Shown here: in pieces, positions 1 through 8,391 of the stretch | Numbering within the stretch: position 1 is the stretch's first letter | Layout: each line of letters opens with the position of its first letter | Assembly: GCA_016744065.1 (NCBI GenBank) | Contig: JADGFA010000030.1 | Location: forward strand, 1-50,872 | Length of the DNA stretch: 50,872 bases | Reading direction: 5' to 3' | Source of the DNA: Gammaproteobacteria bacterium | GTDB lineage: Bacteria; Pseudomonadota; Gammaproteobacteria; SZUA-229 | Notes under the pieces: model-generated | The model's input: only the letters and a program-made list of their open reading frames with translations | Database searches by the model: none | What the model was told of the DNA's origin: nothing | Made by a program: the position numbers and the translations under genes

Positions 1-656
1 GTATTATCTCTTATTAAGGTGTCCGGTACTATTAGACCACTACACAGGTCGCGTTTGATGTAGAGAAAGCGTTTTCCTGATAACAGGTTAAGGTTGAATA
101 AGAAAACCAGAAATGGGGTTGGCTAATAACCATCAGGCCTGATTCGTTACTTATTTGACCTTTTTATATAAAGGTGTTGAAAGCGATAAAAGTAAGTGTG
201 CCTCAACGCTAAGCCAATTGGGGTCTGGAACTGAGTAATCAGTAGCCATAAACCTGTTAAGTGCTTAGGCGCTATATGCCTGGATGTGCGTTGGGAACTA
301 AAGATTTTATGGGGCAATGATTGTTGCCTGGGACAGGTTGATGCCTGTCTAGAACCTGATGGCTGACTGGTGCATATTTATTATGTCACTTTTCTATAAA
401 TTTTAGGTGTACATATTGTTTTTATTGAGCTTAAACATGCAATTAAATTTTAGGTTATCAGCTAAAATAGCTCTCATTGATGATAATGAGCGATCTCCAT
501 AAAAACAATCCATATATCTTATTGCAATATTTAGAGGTGACATTTTTTATATACCATTAGCTGCATTGTCCTAACAATTCCCCTTTCGACTCATACTAGG
601 TTTTATACCTTCATTAATCAATAGGTATTGATACTCGCCAGAGCGATATTGCATAC
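1..656. other. gene-free region with a cluster of short hairpins
   Basis: No convincing coding region is seen on either strand. The part from about 196 to 357 looks like a structured RNA, with three consecutive stem-loops: AGGC/GCCT at 267-281, GGCAA/TTGCC at 313-328 and GACAGG/CCTGTC at 332-349. A GTGTG at 196 and a GGGAAC at about 293 recall the 5' part of a group II intron domain I, but no intron reverse transcriptase or domain V is visible, so this is a guess. The first 60 bases on the plus strand could be the tail of a truncated reading frame. The 380-656 part is AT-rich and featureless. Confidence 0.3.
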
Positions 657-965
657 TTATCGCTCATAAGGTGGCGTACTTTTGATTTTGCATGAGAACG
701 CTTTATGCTCTTTAATATCTACGGCTTTATGGGTGATTATAGAGGTTGCAGGGTTGTTACCCAGATAATTATTATCTTTAAGATTATTTATAGGTCTTAT
801 TGGTCTGCTGCAAAACCCACCACCACAATTTGGACATACATTCTCTAAGACATCATCAACACATTGTTTACAAAAAGTGCATTCATATGTACAAATCATC
901 GCATCTCTTGAGTTTGGCGGTAATTCTATATTACAGTGTTCACATGTGGGTCTTATTTCAAGCAT
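657..965 (-). CDS. DUF1272 zinc-binding protein
   Basis: This is a 102-residue protein. Its first ~57 residues match the DUF1272 pattern: MLEIRPTCEHC, then CTYECTFCKQC, then VCPNCGGGF and RPIRP. These give four CxxC-type pairs expected to bind zinc. The remaining ~45 residues are a hydrophilic tail not usual for the family, which is normally 55-90 residues. Its role in the cell is unknown; the family often sits beside small regulatory genes. It lies just downstream of the LysE-type exporter on the same strand and may be read with it. The family call is sure, the function is not. Confidence 0.85.
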   Translation of the reverse strand: MLEIRPTCEHCNIELPPNSRDAMICTYECTFCKQCVDDVLENVCPNCGGGFCSRPIRPINNLKDNNYLGNNPATSIITHKAVDIKEHKAFSCKIKSTPPYER

Positions 966-1009
966 TCTATTCCCTCAATATTATCTAATGCTGTTAGATA
1001 TTACGCTCT

Positions 1010-1630
1010 TTATGTTTTTATCATTAAGTAACTACCTGCTGTTAACATAAAACTACCGGCAACTTTTTTGGCTTTGTTATCAAGATCATACCCTTTTGAT
1101 AAGGTGGCAATCTTATTAGCAAAGAAAACATAGAACAATTTAACACCCCCAACGGTCATGATTGTAACCAGCATTATCACCATTACATCAAAAATATTAA
1201 GGGTTTCAAAATTCACAAATGCAGGAAATAGACTGATATAAAAGAAAATGGCTTTAATATCACCTAGCGTGATAAATAATCCTGACAGAAAACTTGTGAA
1301 TAAACTGCCCTTTTTATCCGTTTTTTTAGCGGTAATGGCTGGTGTTGGTTTTGATTTAATAAGAGTAAAACCTAGCCAGATAAGATAAGTTGCTCCAATA
1401 TATTTTATAGTGACAAACAACCACCCTATTGTTTCAGAAATCACTGACAAACCTATTATGGCCATAAGTATAAAAACAAGATCACCCAGGACAATACCTA
1501 AAGAGACAGATATTCCATTGCTTATACCGTGGGTAACTGAACGAGTAACAACCAGTGCAACGCTCGAACTCGGTACAAGCGCAAGTGTAAGCATTACAAA
1601 AAATAATGATGCAACTTCAGTCATACCCAT
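1010..1630 (-). CDS. LysE/RhtB-family amino-acid exporter
   Basis: A 206-residue inner-membrane protein with about six hydrophobic segments. The N-terminal signature of LysE/RhtB exporters is present: a hydrophobic helix with PSSSVALVVTRSVTHGISNG, standing for the usual PGP...R...G region. Residues ~90-110 form a charged cytoplasmic loop (KSKPTPAITAKKTDKKG). Length is normal for the family. The transported substrate (amino acid or other small metabolite) cannot be read from sequence. The start is ATG at 1630 behind a weak GAGAG. It sits downstream of the effector-binding protein and LysR genes on the same strand, so a small regulated export unit is plausible. Confidence 0.85.
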   Translation of the reverse strand: MGMTEVASLFFVMLTLALVPSSSVALVVTRSVTHGISNGISVSLGIVLGDLVFILMAIIGLSVISETIGWLFVTIKYIGATYLIWLGFTLIKSKPTPAITAKKTDKKGSLFTSFLSGLFITLGDIKAIFFYISLFPAFVNFETLNIFDVMVIMLVTIMTVGGVKLFYVFFANKIATLSKGYDLDNKAKKVAGSFMLTAGSYLMIKT

Positions 1631-1654
1631 GAGTTACTCTCTTTTTTATGTAGT

Positions 1655-2116
1655 TTAGTCTATTGATATATAGATATCGATTTCAGTTTGATTCTTATAA
1701 TACTCATAATCTGTTTTATAAGCTCGTTTGAACTTTGAATTAACATCGTTAAAATATTGCCAAATATCACCCCAGGCTCCAATAACGGCCTGAATCCGTG
1801 CGTCATCATCGTTATATTCCGCTTTAGCTTCAAAAACAATATAGTTACCTTTTTGAAGCGTTACAGCTTCAAGTGCACTGTTAGTTTTCTCATATCCCGC
1901 AAGTACGCTAAATTCACCATTCAGATCAGACTCATAGTTATAATAAACACCGTATACTCTTTCACCATTTTGATAGTCGACCGTGACTTCACTATCAAAT
2001 TTCTCCCATATTTTGCCAATTTTGGCGGTATCTGATTTCATCTCGTTAGCATTTGTTGTTCTCGTTGTTATGCCATAGATAATTGTTTCATCCATTTCTT
2101 TGACTTTCATATTCAT
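1655..2116 (-). CDS. Cass2/GyrI-like effector-binding protein
   Basis: A 153-residue soluble protein resembling the stand-alone effector-binding domain of AraC-type activators (Cass2/GyrI-like, SHV fold). The pattern is an N-terminal strand with GITTRTTNAN, a middle segment YGVYYNYESDLNGEFSVLAGYE, then KGNYIVFEAKAEY and a C-terminal part starting VIGAWGDIWQYF. No DNA-binding domain is attached. Members bind small, often cationic, ligands, and Cass2 itself came from an integron cassette. An AAGGA box lies upstream of the ATG. The family call is good; the ligand is unknown. Confidence 0.8.
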   Translation of the reverse strand: MNMKVKEMDETIIYGITTRTTNANEMKSDTAKIGKIWEKFDSEVTVDYQNGERVYGVYYNYESDLNGEFSVLAGYEKTNSALEAVTLQKGNYIVFEAKAEYNDDDARIQAVIGAWGDIWQYFNDVNSKFKRAYKTDYEYYKNQTEIDIYISID

Positions 2117-2153
2117 TCTTTATGAATCCTTATTTGATTATCTGATGCCTAAA

Positions 2154-3062
2154 TTACATCCATAAATTATTTTTACTTATAATAAACTGTAAAAATTGAT
2201 CATGTATATAACTCTGTGAACGTCGTTTTTTATAGCCTATATCAATCGTTAACGTAACAGCTTTACTCTTCTTAGGCAGTAATTGAATCATGGCACCGGT
2301 AGAGAGCTCATCTTTTACAATTTCCTCTGGTAAAAGCGCCATACCGTGCCCTTCCCTGACTAATTCCTTTAACACAAGGTCGTTTTTTACCGTCACAACA
2401 GGGTTCTTCTTTTTTGCTTCAGCAAATAACTCGCGCGCATTTTCCTTAATCCAGACTGTATATGAAGCATAGTCATGGGAGTAATCAACAAGATCCAGCT
2501 CCAATGTATCTTTTATCGCTCTGATGCGTTTTAGTTTTAAAAGGTATGCGTTTGATGCGACTAGTATGAGTTTACGGCGTAGCACGGGTTGTGTATCGAT
2601 TAACTTGTTGTTTTTGACATACACATAAAAGCCAAAATCTATCTCATTATTCAGTAATGCCTTTTCAAGGTCAGCATCTATACCAAGTAGTATTTCAAAT
2701 TTAACCTTGGGGAATTTTTCTTTAAAAGCGGTCACTATATACGGAAGATATCCGGTGCTCTGCTCCATCCACAGACCAAGACGTATTGTGCCTGAGGCAG
2801 ACGTTTTATCCGATTTCAAATGATAAACTGAGCTTTCCATCTGAAGGAAAGCCGAATTAAACTCCTCATATAACTGCTCTCCCTGGCGAGTAAGCAGTAT
2901 CTTGGGTCCATGTCGATCAAAGAGAATCAGGCCTAACTCATCTTCTAATGCTTTAAGTTGTAGTGATATGGCCTGTTGTGTTCTGAATAATTTATTGGCA
3001 GCCTTTGTGACGCTGCCAGCATCAACAACCTCGATAAAGGTTCTCGCTTTGTTGAAGTCCAT
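2154..3062 (-). CDS. LysR-family transcriptional regulator
   Basis: A 302-residue LysR regulator of normal length. Residues 1-60 are the winged helix-turn-helix (MDFNKARTFIEVVDAGSVTK followed by AANKLFRTQQAISLQLKALE). Residues ~90-295 are the periplasmic-binding-type effector domain. It is divergent from the DUF1330-like genes starting at 3189, with 126 bp between. By the usual LysR arrangement it probably controls that pair and itself. The inducer cannot be predicted. Confidence 0.92.
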   Translation of the reverse strand: MDFNKARTFIEVVDAGSVTKAANKLFRTQQAISLQLKALEDELGLILFDRHGPKILLTRQGEQLYEEFNSAFLQMESSVYHLKSDKTSASGTIRLGLWMEQSTGYLPYIVTAFKEKFPKVKFEILLGIDADLEKALLNNEIDFGFYVYVKNNKLIDTQPVLRRKLILVASNAYLLKLKRIRAIKDTLELDLVDYSHDYASYTVWIKENARELFAEAKKKNPVVTVKNDLVLKELVREGHGMALLPEEIVKDELSTGAMIQLLPKKSKAVTLTIDIGYKKRRSQSYIHDQFLQFIISKNNLWM

Positions 3063-3188
3063 AATGACCCCCTAATAATTCCATATCATTATCACAAGTA
3101 TTTATATAGTAATCAACTAATTATACTCGTTTTACTTGTTCATATGAGTTGCAGATAATTTACATACATTAACTTTAAGGAATTAAAA

Positions 3189-3512
3189 ATGAACGACACA
3201 GCAAAGAAGACAAACACCCTACTTTGGGTTGAAGTCGCTAGCTCCCCTGATCGTGAAGAAGCTAAGACAGAATATATAAAAAAAGCAGGCCCTATTACAG
3301 CAAGCTATGGAGGCAAGCCTATTAAAACGTTCAAAGTATCCAACGCTCTGGGGCATCGATATGCACTGCAGGTTGATGTGCTTTATTCATTTCCAGATGA
3401 ACAATCGATACATGATCTCTTTTCCGATCCTGAGTATCAAAAACTCATCCCTATACGTGCTAAAGCGTTCAGTGAGATTCGATACACCATTCTTGAAGAA
3501 ATCGAAGCATAA
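3189..3512 (+). CDS. DUF1330-like small protein
   Basis: A 107-residue protein with no signal or membrane segment. The order of strands and helices and the segments YGGKPIKTFKV and FPDEQSIHDLFSDPEYQKL recall ferredoxin-fold DUF1330/NIPSNAP-like proteins, where a residue span around PEYQKL is conserved. Function is unknown. The start is ATG after an AAGGA box. It is followed 11 nt later by a lipoprotein gene with the same fold type, and both lie divergent to the LysR gene. Confidence 0.65.
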   Translation: MNDTAKKTNTLLWVEVASSPDREEAKTEYIKKAGPITASYGGKPIKTFKVSNALGHRYALQVDVLYSFPDEQSIHDLFSDPEYQKLIPIRAKAFSEIRYTILEEIEA

Positions 3513-3523
3513 GGAAGTTAAAT

Positions 3524-4267
3524 ATGAATACGTTACATTATAAATCTTTATCTATTATGGCTATTATTTTTCTTCTAAATGCATGCACTACGACCGAAAA
3601 AATGAAAGCGTCTAATATTGAATCAGAAGTATCGCCTAAGAGTGTCAATCAAACCAAATACTACAGCGTCATCTTATTGGAAGTAACAGACCAACAAAAA
3701 TATGCAGAATACAGGAAACTGAGTAACTCCATTTTTCATAGTGCAGGCTGCTACATTGAAAGAGAATTGAATCTTAAACAGACCATCCAGGGCACTGTTA
3801 AGGTAGGAACACCTAACAGAGCGATAGTGACATATTGTAATACGCCAAAAGCTTTTGTTGATCTTGGTAAGAATAAAGACTATTTAAAAATTAAACCCAT
3901 GATGATTGCGTCTACAAGTGGCTTTACATTTATCTCTGGTAAATCACTTTACTCAGGAGCTTCAAGCAGCCCTATAGATGAAAGGCTTTATATAATAAAG
4001 ATCAGTTATTTCAATAACAAACCTCACCAGGCTGAACTTACGTCTATTAGCGCTAAACTTGAATCCTATGGTTTTCATGCTGAAAACACAATCAAAGTTA
4101 ATGACACTTTTGGTATTAAAAAACCAGATGAAATAGATATTCTTTACTTTGATAAACCGTCTCAACAAAACCAAATGTATCAGGATAAGGATTTAATGAA
4201 TGATATTAATGGTTTTAATAAAAAATATACGAATGGGTTTGTATACTTGGAAGGCACATCAATATAG
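3524..4267 (+). CDS. lipoprotein with DUF1330-like repeats
   Basis: A 247-residue protein with a lipoprotein signal. The hydrophobic stretch IMAIIFLLNAC ends in a lipobox whose Cys is about residue 21. The mature part seems to hold two related units, one at ~45-140 (YYSVILLEVTDQQKYAEYRK) and one at ~150-247 (LYIIKISYFNNKPHQAEL), both like the preceding DUF1330-like protein. It is probably anchored in the outer membrane. It follows 3189-3512 by 11 nt with an AAGGAAG ribosome binding site, so the two are co-transcribed. The exact role is unknown. Confidence 0.6.
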   Translation: MNTLHYKSLSIMAIIFLLNACTTTEKMKASNIESEVSPKSVNQTKYYSVILLEVTDQQKYAEYRKLSNSIFHSAGCYIERELNLKQTIQGTVKVGTPNRAIVTYCNTPKAFVDLGKNKDYLKIKPMMIASTSGFTFISGKSLYSGASSSPIDERLYIIKISYFNNKPHQAELTSISAKLESYGFHAENTIKVNDTFGIKKPDEIDILYFDKPSQQNQMYQDKDLMNDINGFNKKYTNGFVYLEGTSI

Positions 4268-4330
4268 ATATTGATGTTAGAAGCAGAAATTGTAACTTCT
4301 GAAACTTAAATATAACAAAGAAGCATCGAT

Positions 4331-4367
4331 TATTAGTGACCTTATTGACTAATACGGGTCACTAATA
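4331..4367. terminator. 11-bp inverted repeat between convergent genes
   Basis: TATTAGTGACC at 4331-4341 pairs perfectly with GGTCACTAATA at 4357-4367. It sits between convergent genes ending at 4267 (+) and 4461 (-). A bidirectional terminator is the simplest reading, although no clear T tract follows on either strand. Confidence 0.45.
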
Positions 4368-4460
4368 GTTTGCTATATAATACAAGATGTCGCTGCAGGT
4401 TCTTCTAAAGAATCAATATGATAATGCAGTTAATTCACCCTTATATTAATCGGAAGTATT

Positions 4461-5012
4461 TTATATATCTTTCCACTCAGCTTCAAAGATGCTTATTGGT
4501 AATTGTAAACATTTATCCCAGTATATTGATGCAATGCTTTCAAGGTGCTCATCGCTTGAACCAGGGTGTTCCCAGCCCATTTCGATAGCTAGTTTTTGGA
4601 CGCTGCGCTCTGAGCTTCCTGATATTTCCTCAGCATCAAATGGGTACTCTAAATTTCTTTTTTTAGCCATATACTTCATAGCCTCAAATTTAGTTTCTGG
4701 ATCCCCTGCCTGCTTCATAACTTCAATATGATTAGCAAAGGCTATAAATATAACCATCCCATCAGTTTGGCAGTATTCGAAACGATCAGATTGACCATTT
4801 AAATGGATATATTCAGCTGAGCCATGTGCTTCTTCAGGAATGTTTACTATTTCCTTTTGATAAGGATTTTTTAATTTATATATAGCACTTAAGGTTAACC
4901 GTTCAGAAGCGTTAGAGCATATGTTAAAGCCTGACAATAAGACAAATAGTCCGCTCCATATGTTTTTATGAAAATGTGTACCTATGTTTATTTTTTTATT
5001 TACTATATTCAT
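4461..5012 (-). CDS. unrecognised exported protein
   Basis: A 183-residue protein I do not recognise. Residues ~18-35 (NIWSGLFVLLSGFNICSNAS) look like an N-terminal signal with a cleavage site near SNA-S, so the protein is probably periplasmic. The rest is acidic and helical, with two Cys (near residues 80 and 165) that could form a disulfide. No conserved motif was found. It stands alone between a terminator-like repeat and the cupin gene. Confidence 0.5.
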   Translation of the reverse strand: MNIVNKKINIGTHFHKNIWSGLFVLLSGFNICSNASERLTLSAIYKLKNPYQKEIVNIPEEAHGSAEYIHLNGQSDRFEYCQTDGMVIFIAFANHIEVMKQAGDPETKFEAMKYMAKKRNLEYPFDAEEISGSSERSVQKLAIEMGWEHPGSSDEHLESIASIYWDKCLQLPISIFEAEWKDI

Positions 5013-5193
5013 ACATAACTTCTTTAGTCGGTCTCATAATGTTTATATTCTAAAGCAATTAAAAAACGCTTAAAAGGCAGAGTCTTATTGTTGTTAATTA
5101 AATCACATTTCGCATCTTTAGCGTGCAATGTGACAATATGACATACCGTGTTTTTTACTCATGTTGTTCTCCTGTTAAATCTTATTTGTTAGT

Positions 5194-5643
5194 TTACTTT
5201 TCTGTATTCGTTATAAAATCAAACTTTCCGTCTTGATAAAGAAAGCTAACGCATTGAACTTTGGAAACACACTTACTGATATGCGGTAGGTTAGCTGGAA
5301 TCATATAGTATGAACCCTTTGGTAATAACACAGCGTTTGAGGGATCATCACCTTCTGAGATGTGTGAGAATGTCCCTTCTAGTACCACCCCAAACATATT
5401 TGATGTTTTTGCATGCACAGGGCTCGTTATACCCGCTGGTAGCTTTACCATCGCCATATAAGACTCTTTAAAACGATCACCTCGAAGTGCAGCAAACGCA
5501 ACACCTTCAGGTGTTGTTTCCCAGTCTAGATTTTGTGATGGTAAGTTTACTATTGACGTATTGACAGCCAATACACTTGCAGTATTTAATACCATAAGAA
5601 TAAGCGCTGTAAATTTTAGTTTATTTTTGATAATTGAACTCAT
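5194..5643 (-). CDS. exported cupin-domain protein
   Basis: A 149-residue protein with an N-terminal signal (LKFTALILMVLNTASVLA) and a single cupin barrel like DUF4437 proteins. The metal-site region reads PAGITSPVHAKTSNMFGVVL in motif 1, with one His where HxH is usual. Motif 2 is LPKGSYYMIPANLPHISKC. Two Cys near the C-terminus (KCVSKVQCV) may form a disulfide in the periplasm. The substrate is unknown. It lies directly downstream of an SRPBCC/ArsR unit on the same strand, 14 nt after it, so it is probably part of that operon. Confidence 0.75.
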   Translation of the reverse strand: MSSIIKNKLKFTALILMVLNTASVLAVNTSIVNLPSQNLDWETTPEGVAFAALRGDRFKESYMAMVKLPAGITSPVHAKTSNMFGVVLEGTFSHISEGDDPSNAVLLPKGSYYMIPANLPHISKCVSKVQCVSFLYQDGKFDFITNTEK

Positions 5644-5657
5644 TGTTTTTTCCTTAT

Positions 5658-6095
5658 TTATGCCATTTCAGCCGTCACAACTTGAGCTAATGTGTCCAGT
5701 ATATTTCCCCAACCACCTTTATGGTTATCACGCCCTTCTTCATCAAGAAACTTTACATGCGTAAGCTCAATGTTAGTTTTATTATTAGAAATTTCATTAA
5801 AGAGAAGCGTCACGGTACTGTCCTCTGCTGAGAACGGTGATTCCCATGTAAAGATAAGCTCTTTGTACTTGTCGACGATTAGATATTTACCTGTGTGGGG
5901 TATTTTCTGATCACCAACTGTCATAATAATTGTAAAATTACCGCCTTCCCTTGCATCATTATCAACTTCAGGTTCAGGCATGCCCGGCATTGGCATTATA
6001 AATTTTGCTAACATTTCTGGGTTTAACCAGGCTTCATAAACGGATTTTAGAGGGGCGTTTATTGTCTTGTTTAAATTTACGGTTAGTTCAGTCAT
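5658..6095 (-). CDS. SRPBCC (AHSA1-like) protein
   Basis: A 145-residue START/SRPBCC-fold protein of the AHSA1 type. It begins with a strand plus INAPLKSVYEAWLNPEMLAK, has the central PHTGKYLIVDKYKELIFTW, and ends with GGWGNILDTLAQVV, the usual C-terminal helix. I chose the ATG at 6095 because GGAG precedes it by 8 nt and it overlaps the ArsR stop. Members paired with ArsR regulators bind unknown hydrophobic ligands. A mirrored copy of the pair lies at 6543-7392. Confidence 0.85.
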   Translation of the reverse strand: MTELTVNLNKTINAPLKSVYEAWLNPEMLAKFIMPMPGMPEPEVDNDAREGGNFTIIMTVGDQKIPHTGKYLIVDKYKELIFTWESPFSAEDSTVTLLFNEISNNKTNIELTHVKFLDEEGRDNHKGGWGNILDTLAQVVTAEMA

Positions 6096-6435
6096 TGTTA
6101 TTATCTCCATTTTGCAATACATCATAAAGTTTATTTAAGCGCAATTCCCATATAGATTTCAGCTCATCTAGCCATGCTTCAATCATTTCAACTTTTGATA
6201 AGTTGGCTTCAATTAAATGCGTTCGACCTATCTTTTTTCGATTAATAAGCCCTGTTTTTTCCAGAACTTTAATATGTTTTGAAATTGCATTGAGTGACAT
6301 GTCATATTGATTTGCTAGATCAGTAACACGTCCCGGCCCCTGCTGACAAAGCTGTGTTAACAGTGAACGACGCGTTGTATCGCTAACTGCTTTTAATAAC
6401 TCTGAGAGGATTATGTCTTTTTTATATTCAACCAT
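6088..6435 (-). CDS. ArsR-family repressor (paired with SRPBCC protein)
   Basis: A winged-helix ArsR repressor of about 115 residues. The recognition helix region reads VTDLANQYDMSLNAISKHIK, followed by VLEKTGLINRKKIGRTHLIE in the wing. No metal-binding Cys pair (ELCVCDL type) is present, so it is of the SdpR/YdfF class rather than a metal sensor. The start is taken at 6435 (MVEYKKD); an upstream ATG at 6456 is less likely. It overlaps the SRPBCC start by 8 nt and diverges from a second ArsR gene. Confidence 0.88.
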   Translation of the reverse strand: MVEYKKDIILSELLKAVSDTTRRSLLTQLCQQGPGRVTDLANQYDMSLNAISKHIKVLEKTGLINRKKIGRTHLIEANLSKVEMIEAWLDELKSIWELRLNKLYDVLQNGDNNND

Positions 6436-6466
6436 ACGGTTTATTATAATTAACACTCTTACTTTG

Positions 6467-6482
6467 TCAACCTTTTGGTTGA
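6467..6482. promoter_or_regulatory. probable ArsR operator
   Basis: TCAACC, four T, GGTTGA: a perfect inverted repeat in the promoter region of the minus-strand ArsR gene. A half-site TTCAACC also lies at 6427-6433 over that gene's start. Autorepression by the ArsR protein is inferred from position and symmetry. Confidence 0.6.
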
Positions 6483-6514
6483 ATTAATATTGCATGCCTT
6501 AATTATGATTTATA

Positions 6515-6542
6515 TTGACATATTCCGATATGGGAATATTAT
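6515..6542 (+). promoter_or_regulatory. sigma70 promoter overlapped by an operator
   Basis: TTGACA at 6515-6520, a 16-bp spacer and TATTAT at 6537-6542 form a good promoter. An inverted repeat ATATTCC-N6-GGAATAT at 6520-6539 covers the spacer. Transcription would begin near 6549, at or inside the start codon of the next gene, suggesting leaderless mRNA and autorepression. Confidence 0.6.
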
Positions 6543-6896
6543 ATGCCTATGTCTAGATTAAAAACAACACACGATGTATTTAGCGCAATAGGTGAACCAA
6601 AGCGCAGACTATTAATCGAACAACTTGTCATTAAAGAAATGACCGTTAATGAGTTGGTAGACATTTTTGACTGGTCTCAGCCAACTGTATCGAAACATTT
6701 AAGTGTATTAAAAAAAGTTAAAATTGTTTCCGAAAGAAAAGAGGGACGATTTAGATACTACCAAATACAACCAGATCAATTGCGCCCTATTCAAGAATGG
6801 ATGCACCAGTTCGATAAATATTGGGGTAGCACCATGGATCAACTAGACAACTATTTAAATCAAATTCAAGTAAAAGGAAAAAACAGTGAGCAGTGA
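6543..6896 (+). CDS. second ArsR-family repressor
   Basis: A 117-residue ArsR repressor. The recognition segment is MTVNELVDIFDWSQPTVSKH, followed by the wing KIVSERKEGRFRYYQIQP. It has no metal-binding cysteines and is a paralogue of the divergent ArsR at 6088-6435. The first ATG is at 6543. A second ATG at 6549 lies exactly where transcription should start and could be the true start on a leaderless message, as no ribosome binding site is present. It overlaps the following SRPBCC gene by 11 nt. Confidence 0.88.
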   Translation: MPMSRLKTTHDVFSAIGEPKRRLLIEQLVIKEMTVNELVDIFDWSQPTVSKHLSVLKKVKIVSERKEGRFRYYQIQPDQLRPIQEWMHQFDKYWGSTMDQLDNYLNQIQVKGKNSEQ

Positions 6897-7392
6897 CAAA
6901 ATAATACCTTCAGAGATTGTTCGAGAATTTAACGCACCAAGACAGCTTGTCTTTGATGCCTGGACTCAGGCAAGACACCTTAATAACTGGATGTTTCCAA
7001 TGCCAGGTTGTAAGTGCGAATTTGTATCTGCGGATATCATTGACGGTGGTAGCTCATTGCATAAGGTTACTATGCCAAATGGCCATGAAATGTGGCTTTT
7101 CACAAAATATGAAGAAGTATTGTCACCTGAAAAACTAGTATTTTTACAATATTTTTCTAATAAAAATGGAGATATTGTACCCATGGAACATATACCGAAT
7201 TGGCCAAAGGATATGTTAGCTACCTTATTATTTGAAGAGATTTCTGATGATAAAACCAAACTCACTTTTCTATGGGAGCCACGAGACCCCACTGAAGAAG
7301 AGCTTAAAGCGTTTGAAGATACACGATCTGATCATGGAAATGGTTGGGGAGCAGGTATGGAACAACTTCATATATATCTGCAATCTTTATAA
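6886..7392 (+). CDS. SRPBCC (AHSA1-like) protein
   Basis: A 168-residue SRPBCC/AHSA1-type ligand-binding protein. It starts with GTG at 6886, behind AAAAGGA. Recognisable elements are VREFNAPRQLVFDAWTQARH at the N-terminus, LFTKYEEVLSPEKLVFLQYF in the middle and NGWGAGMEQLHIYLQ as the C-terminal helix. It is translationally coupled to the ArsR gene by overlap. It mirrors the minus-strand unit at 5658-6435, which suggests that the ArsR/SRPBCC module was duplicated and inverted or recruited twice. Confidence 0.85.
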   Translation: MSSDKIIPSEIVREFNAPRQLVFDAWTQARHLNNWMFPMPGCKCEFVSADIIDGGSSLHKVTMPNGHEMWLFTKYEEVLSPEKLVFLQYFSNKNGDIVPMEHIPNWPKDMLATLLFEEISDDKTKLTFLWEPRDPTEEELKAFEDTRSDHGNGWGAGMEQLHIYLQSL

Positions 7393-7438
7393 TGTTAAAT
7401 GTAAAAGTAATAATCCAAAATCAAAGTTGAACTGAGTT

Positions 7439-7948
7439 ATGAAAAAAGCAATTAAAATAGTAGCTGCATTACTATTAACCGGTATCGTTTATTTGGCAAT
7501 ACAAGGAAGTAACATGCAAACGGTGACAACAGAAATAGAAATTTCTGCCCCACCTTCTAAAGTCTGGAATATCTTAATTGATATCAACCAATGGCAAGAG
7601 TGGAATCCAACCATAAATGCGTCTGAAGGTTATGCCTCACTGGGTTCAACGCACAGCATAACAATGATGGGGGAAACTGAAGGGACTGATGGACCAAAAT
7701 ATAATCCCGAAATAATTAAGCTGGCTAAACCAGAATATTTTCATTGGCGAGCCCATATGATAGCCGGCTTTATTTTCACGAATGACAAGATAATTGAATT
7801 AAAAGAAACCAGTACAGGTACGAAGTTAATTCACTCAGAAACATTCAAAGGGATGCTTGTACCATTATTTAGTGGCCAGATGAATAAAGGCGTTCCACCT
7901 ATCTTAAATGCTATGAACAAAGCATTGAAAGAACAGGCTGAACAATAG
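7439..7948 (+). CDS. membrane-anchored SRPBCC/polyketide-cyclase-like protein
   Basis: A 169-residue protein with an N-terminal hydrophobic anchor or signal (IVAALLLTGIVYLAIQGSN) followed by an SRPBCC domain. That domain shows IEISAPPSKVWNILIDINQW and QEWNPTINASEG, classic for the polyketide_cyc2 family. It follows the AHSA1 gene by 46 nt on the same strand and is the third SRPBCC protein within 2.5 kb. The substrate is unknown. Confidence 0.8.
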   Translation: MKKAIKIVAALLLTGIVYLAIQGSNMQTVTTEIEISAPPSKVWNILIDINQWQEWNPTINASEGYASLGSTHSITMMGETEGTDGPKYNPEIIKLAKPEYFHWRAHMIAGFIFTNDKIIELKETSTGTKLIHSETFKGMLVPLFSGQMNKGVPPILNAMNKALKEQAEQ

Positions 7949-7954
7949 AGCCAC

Positions 7955-8377
7955 CTACTTACTTGTATCTTTAAGCCGAGTCAGAAGTTCATGAATGAGC
8001 CCTTCCCTATCCTTTTTAAATTGCTTAATAAAGGCTTTAGGCGCAGCGCTCTCTTTATCGTATTTCGCAGCCCATGCAATCATTTCAATTAACATGGGCA
8101 TAAGATCAAGACCTTTCTGGGTTAAGCTATAGAGTTTTTTAGAATTGTTTTCTGCATCAATCGCTTTTGAAATAAGGCCCGCGGTTTCCAGTTTTTCTAA
8201 TCGATCAGCCAGGATATTGGTTGATATTTTTTCATCTGAAAGTAAGAACTCACCGTAGTATTTTTTATCCTTGAACATCAGATCTCGTATGATCAGTAGA
8301 CTCCACTTGTCACCAAATGTTTCCTGAGCAAAGTTAATTGGGCAGTGAGAGCGGTATTTTTTAGACTTATCGTTCAT
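7955..8377 (-). CDS. HxlR-family transcriptional regulator
   Basis: A 140-residue winged-helix regulator of the HxlR type. The hallmark CP...F...T..DKWSLLIIRDL appears as CPINFAQETFGDKWSLLIIR near residue 12, with the single N-terminal Cys typical of redox or electrophile-sensing members. The wing follows as KISTNILADRLEKLETAGLI. It diverges from the YCII gene, with two 17-bp palindromes between that fit operators. Confidence 0.9.
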   Translation of the reverse strand: MNDKSKKYRSHCPINFAQETFGDKWSLLIIRDLMFKDKKYYGEFLLSDEKISTNILADRLEKLETAGLISKAIDAENNSKKLYSLTQKGLDLMPMLIEMIAWAAKYDKESAAPKAFIKQFKKDREGLIHELLTRLKDTSK

Positions 8378-8391
8378 AGATGAATACTAGC

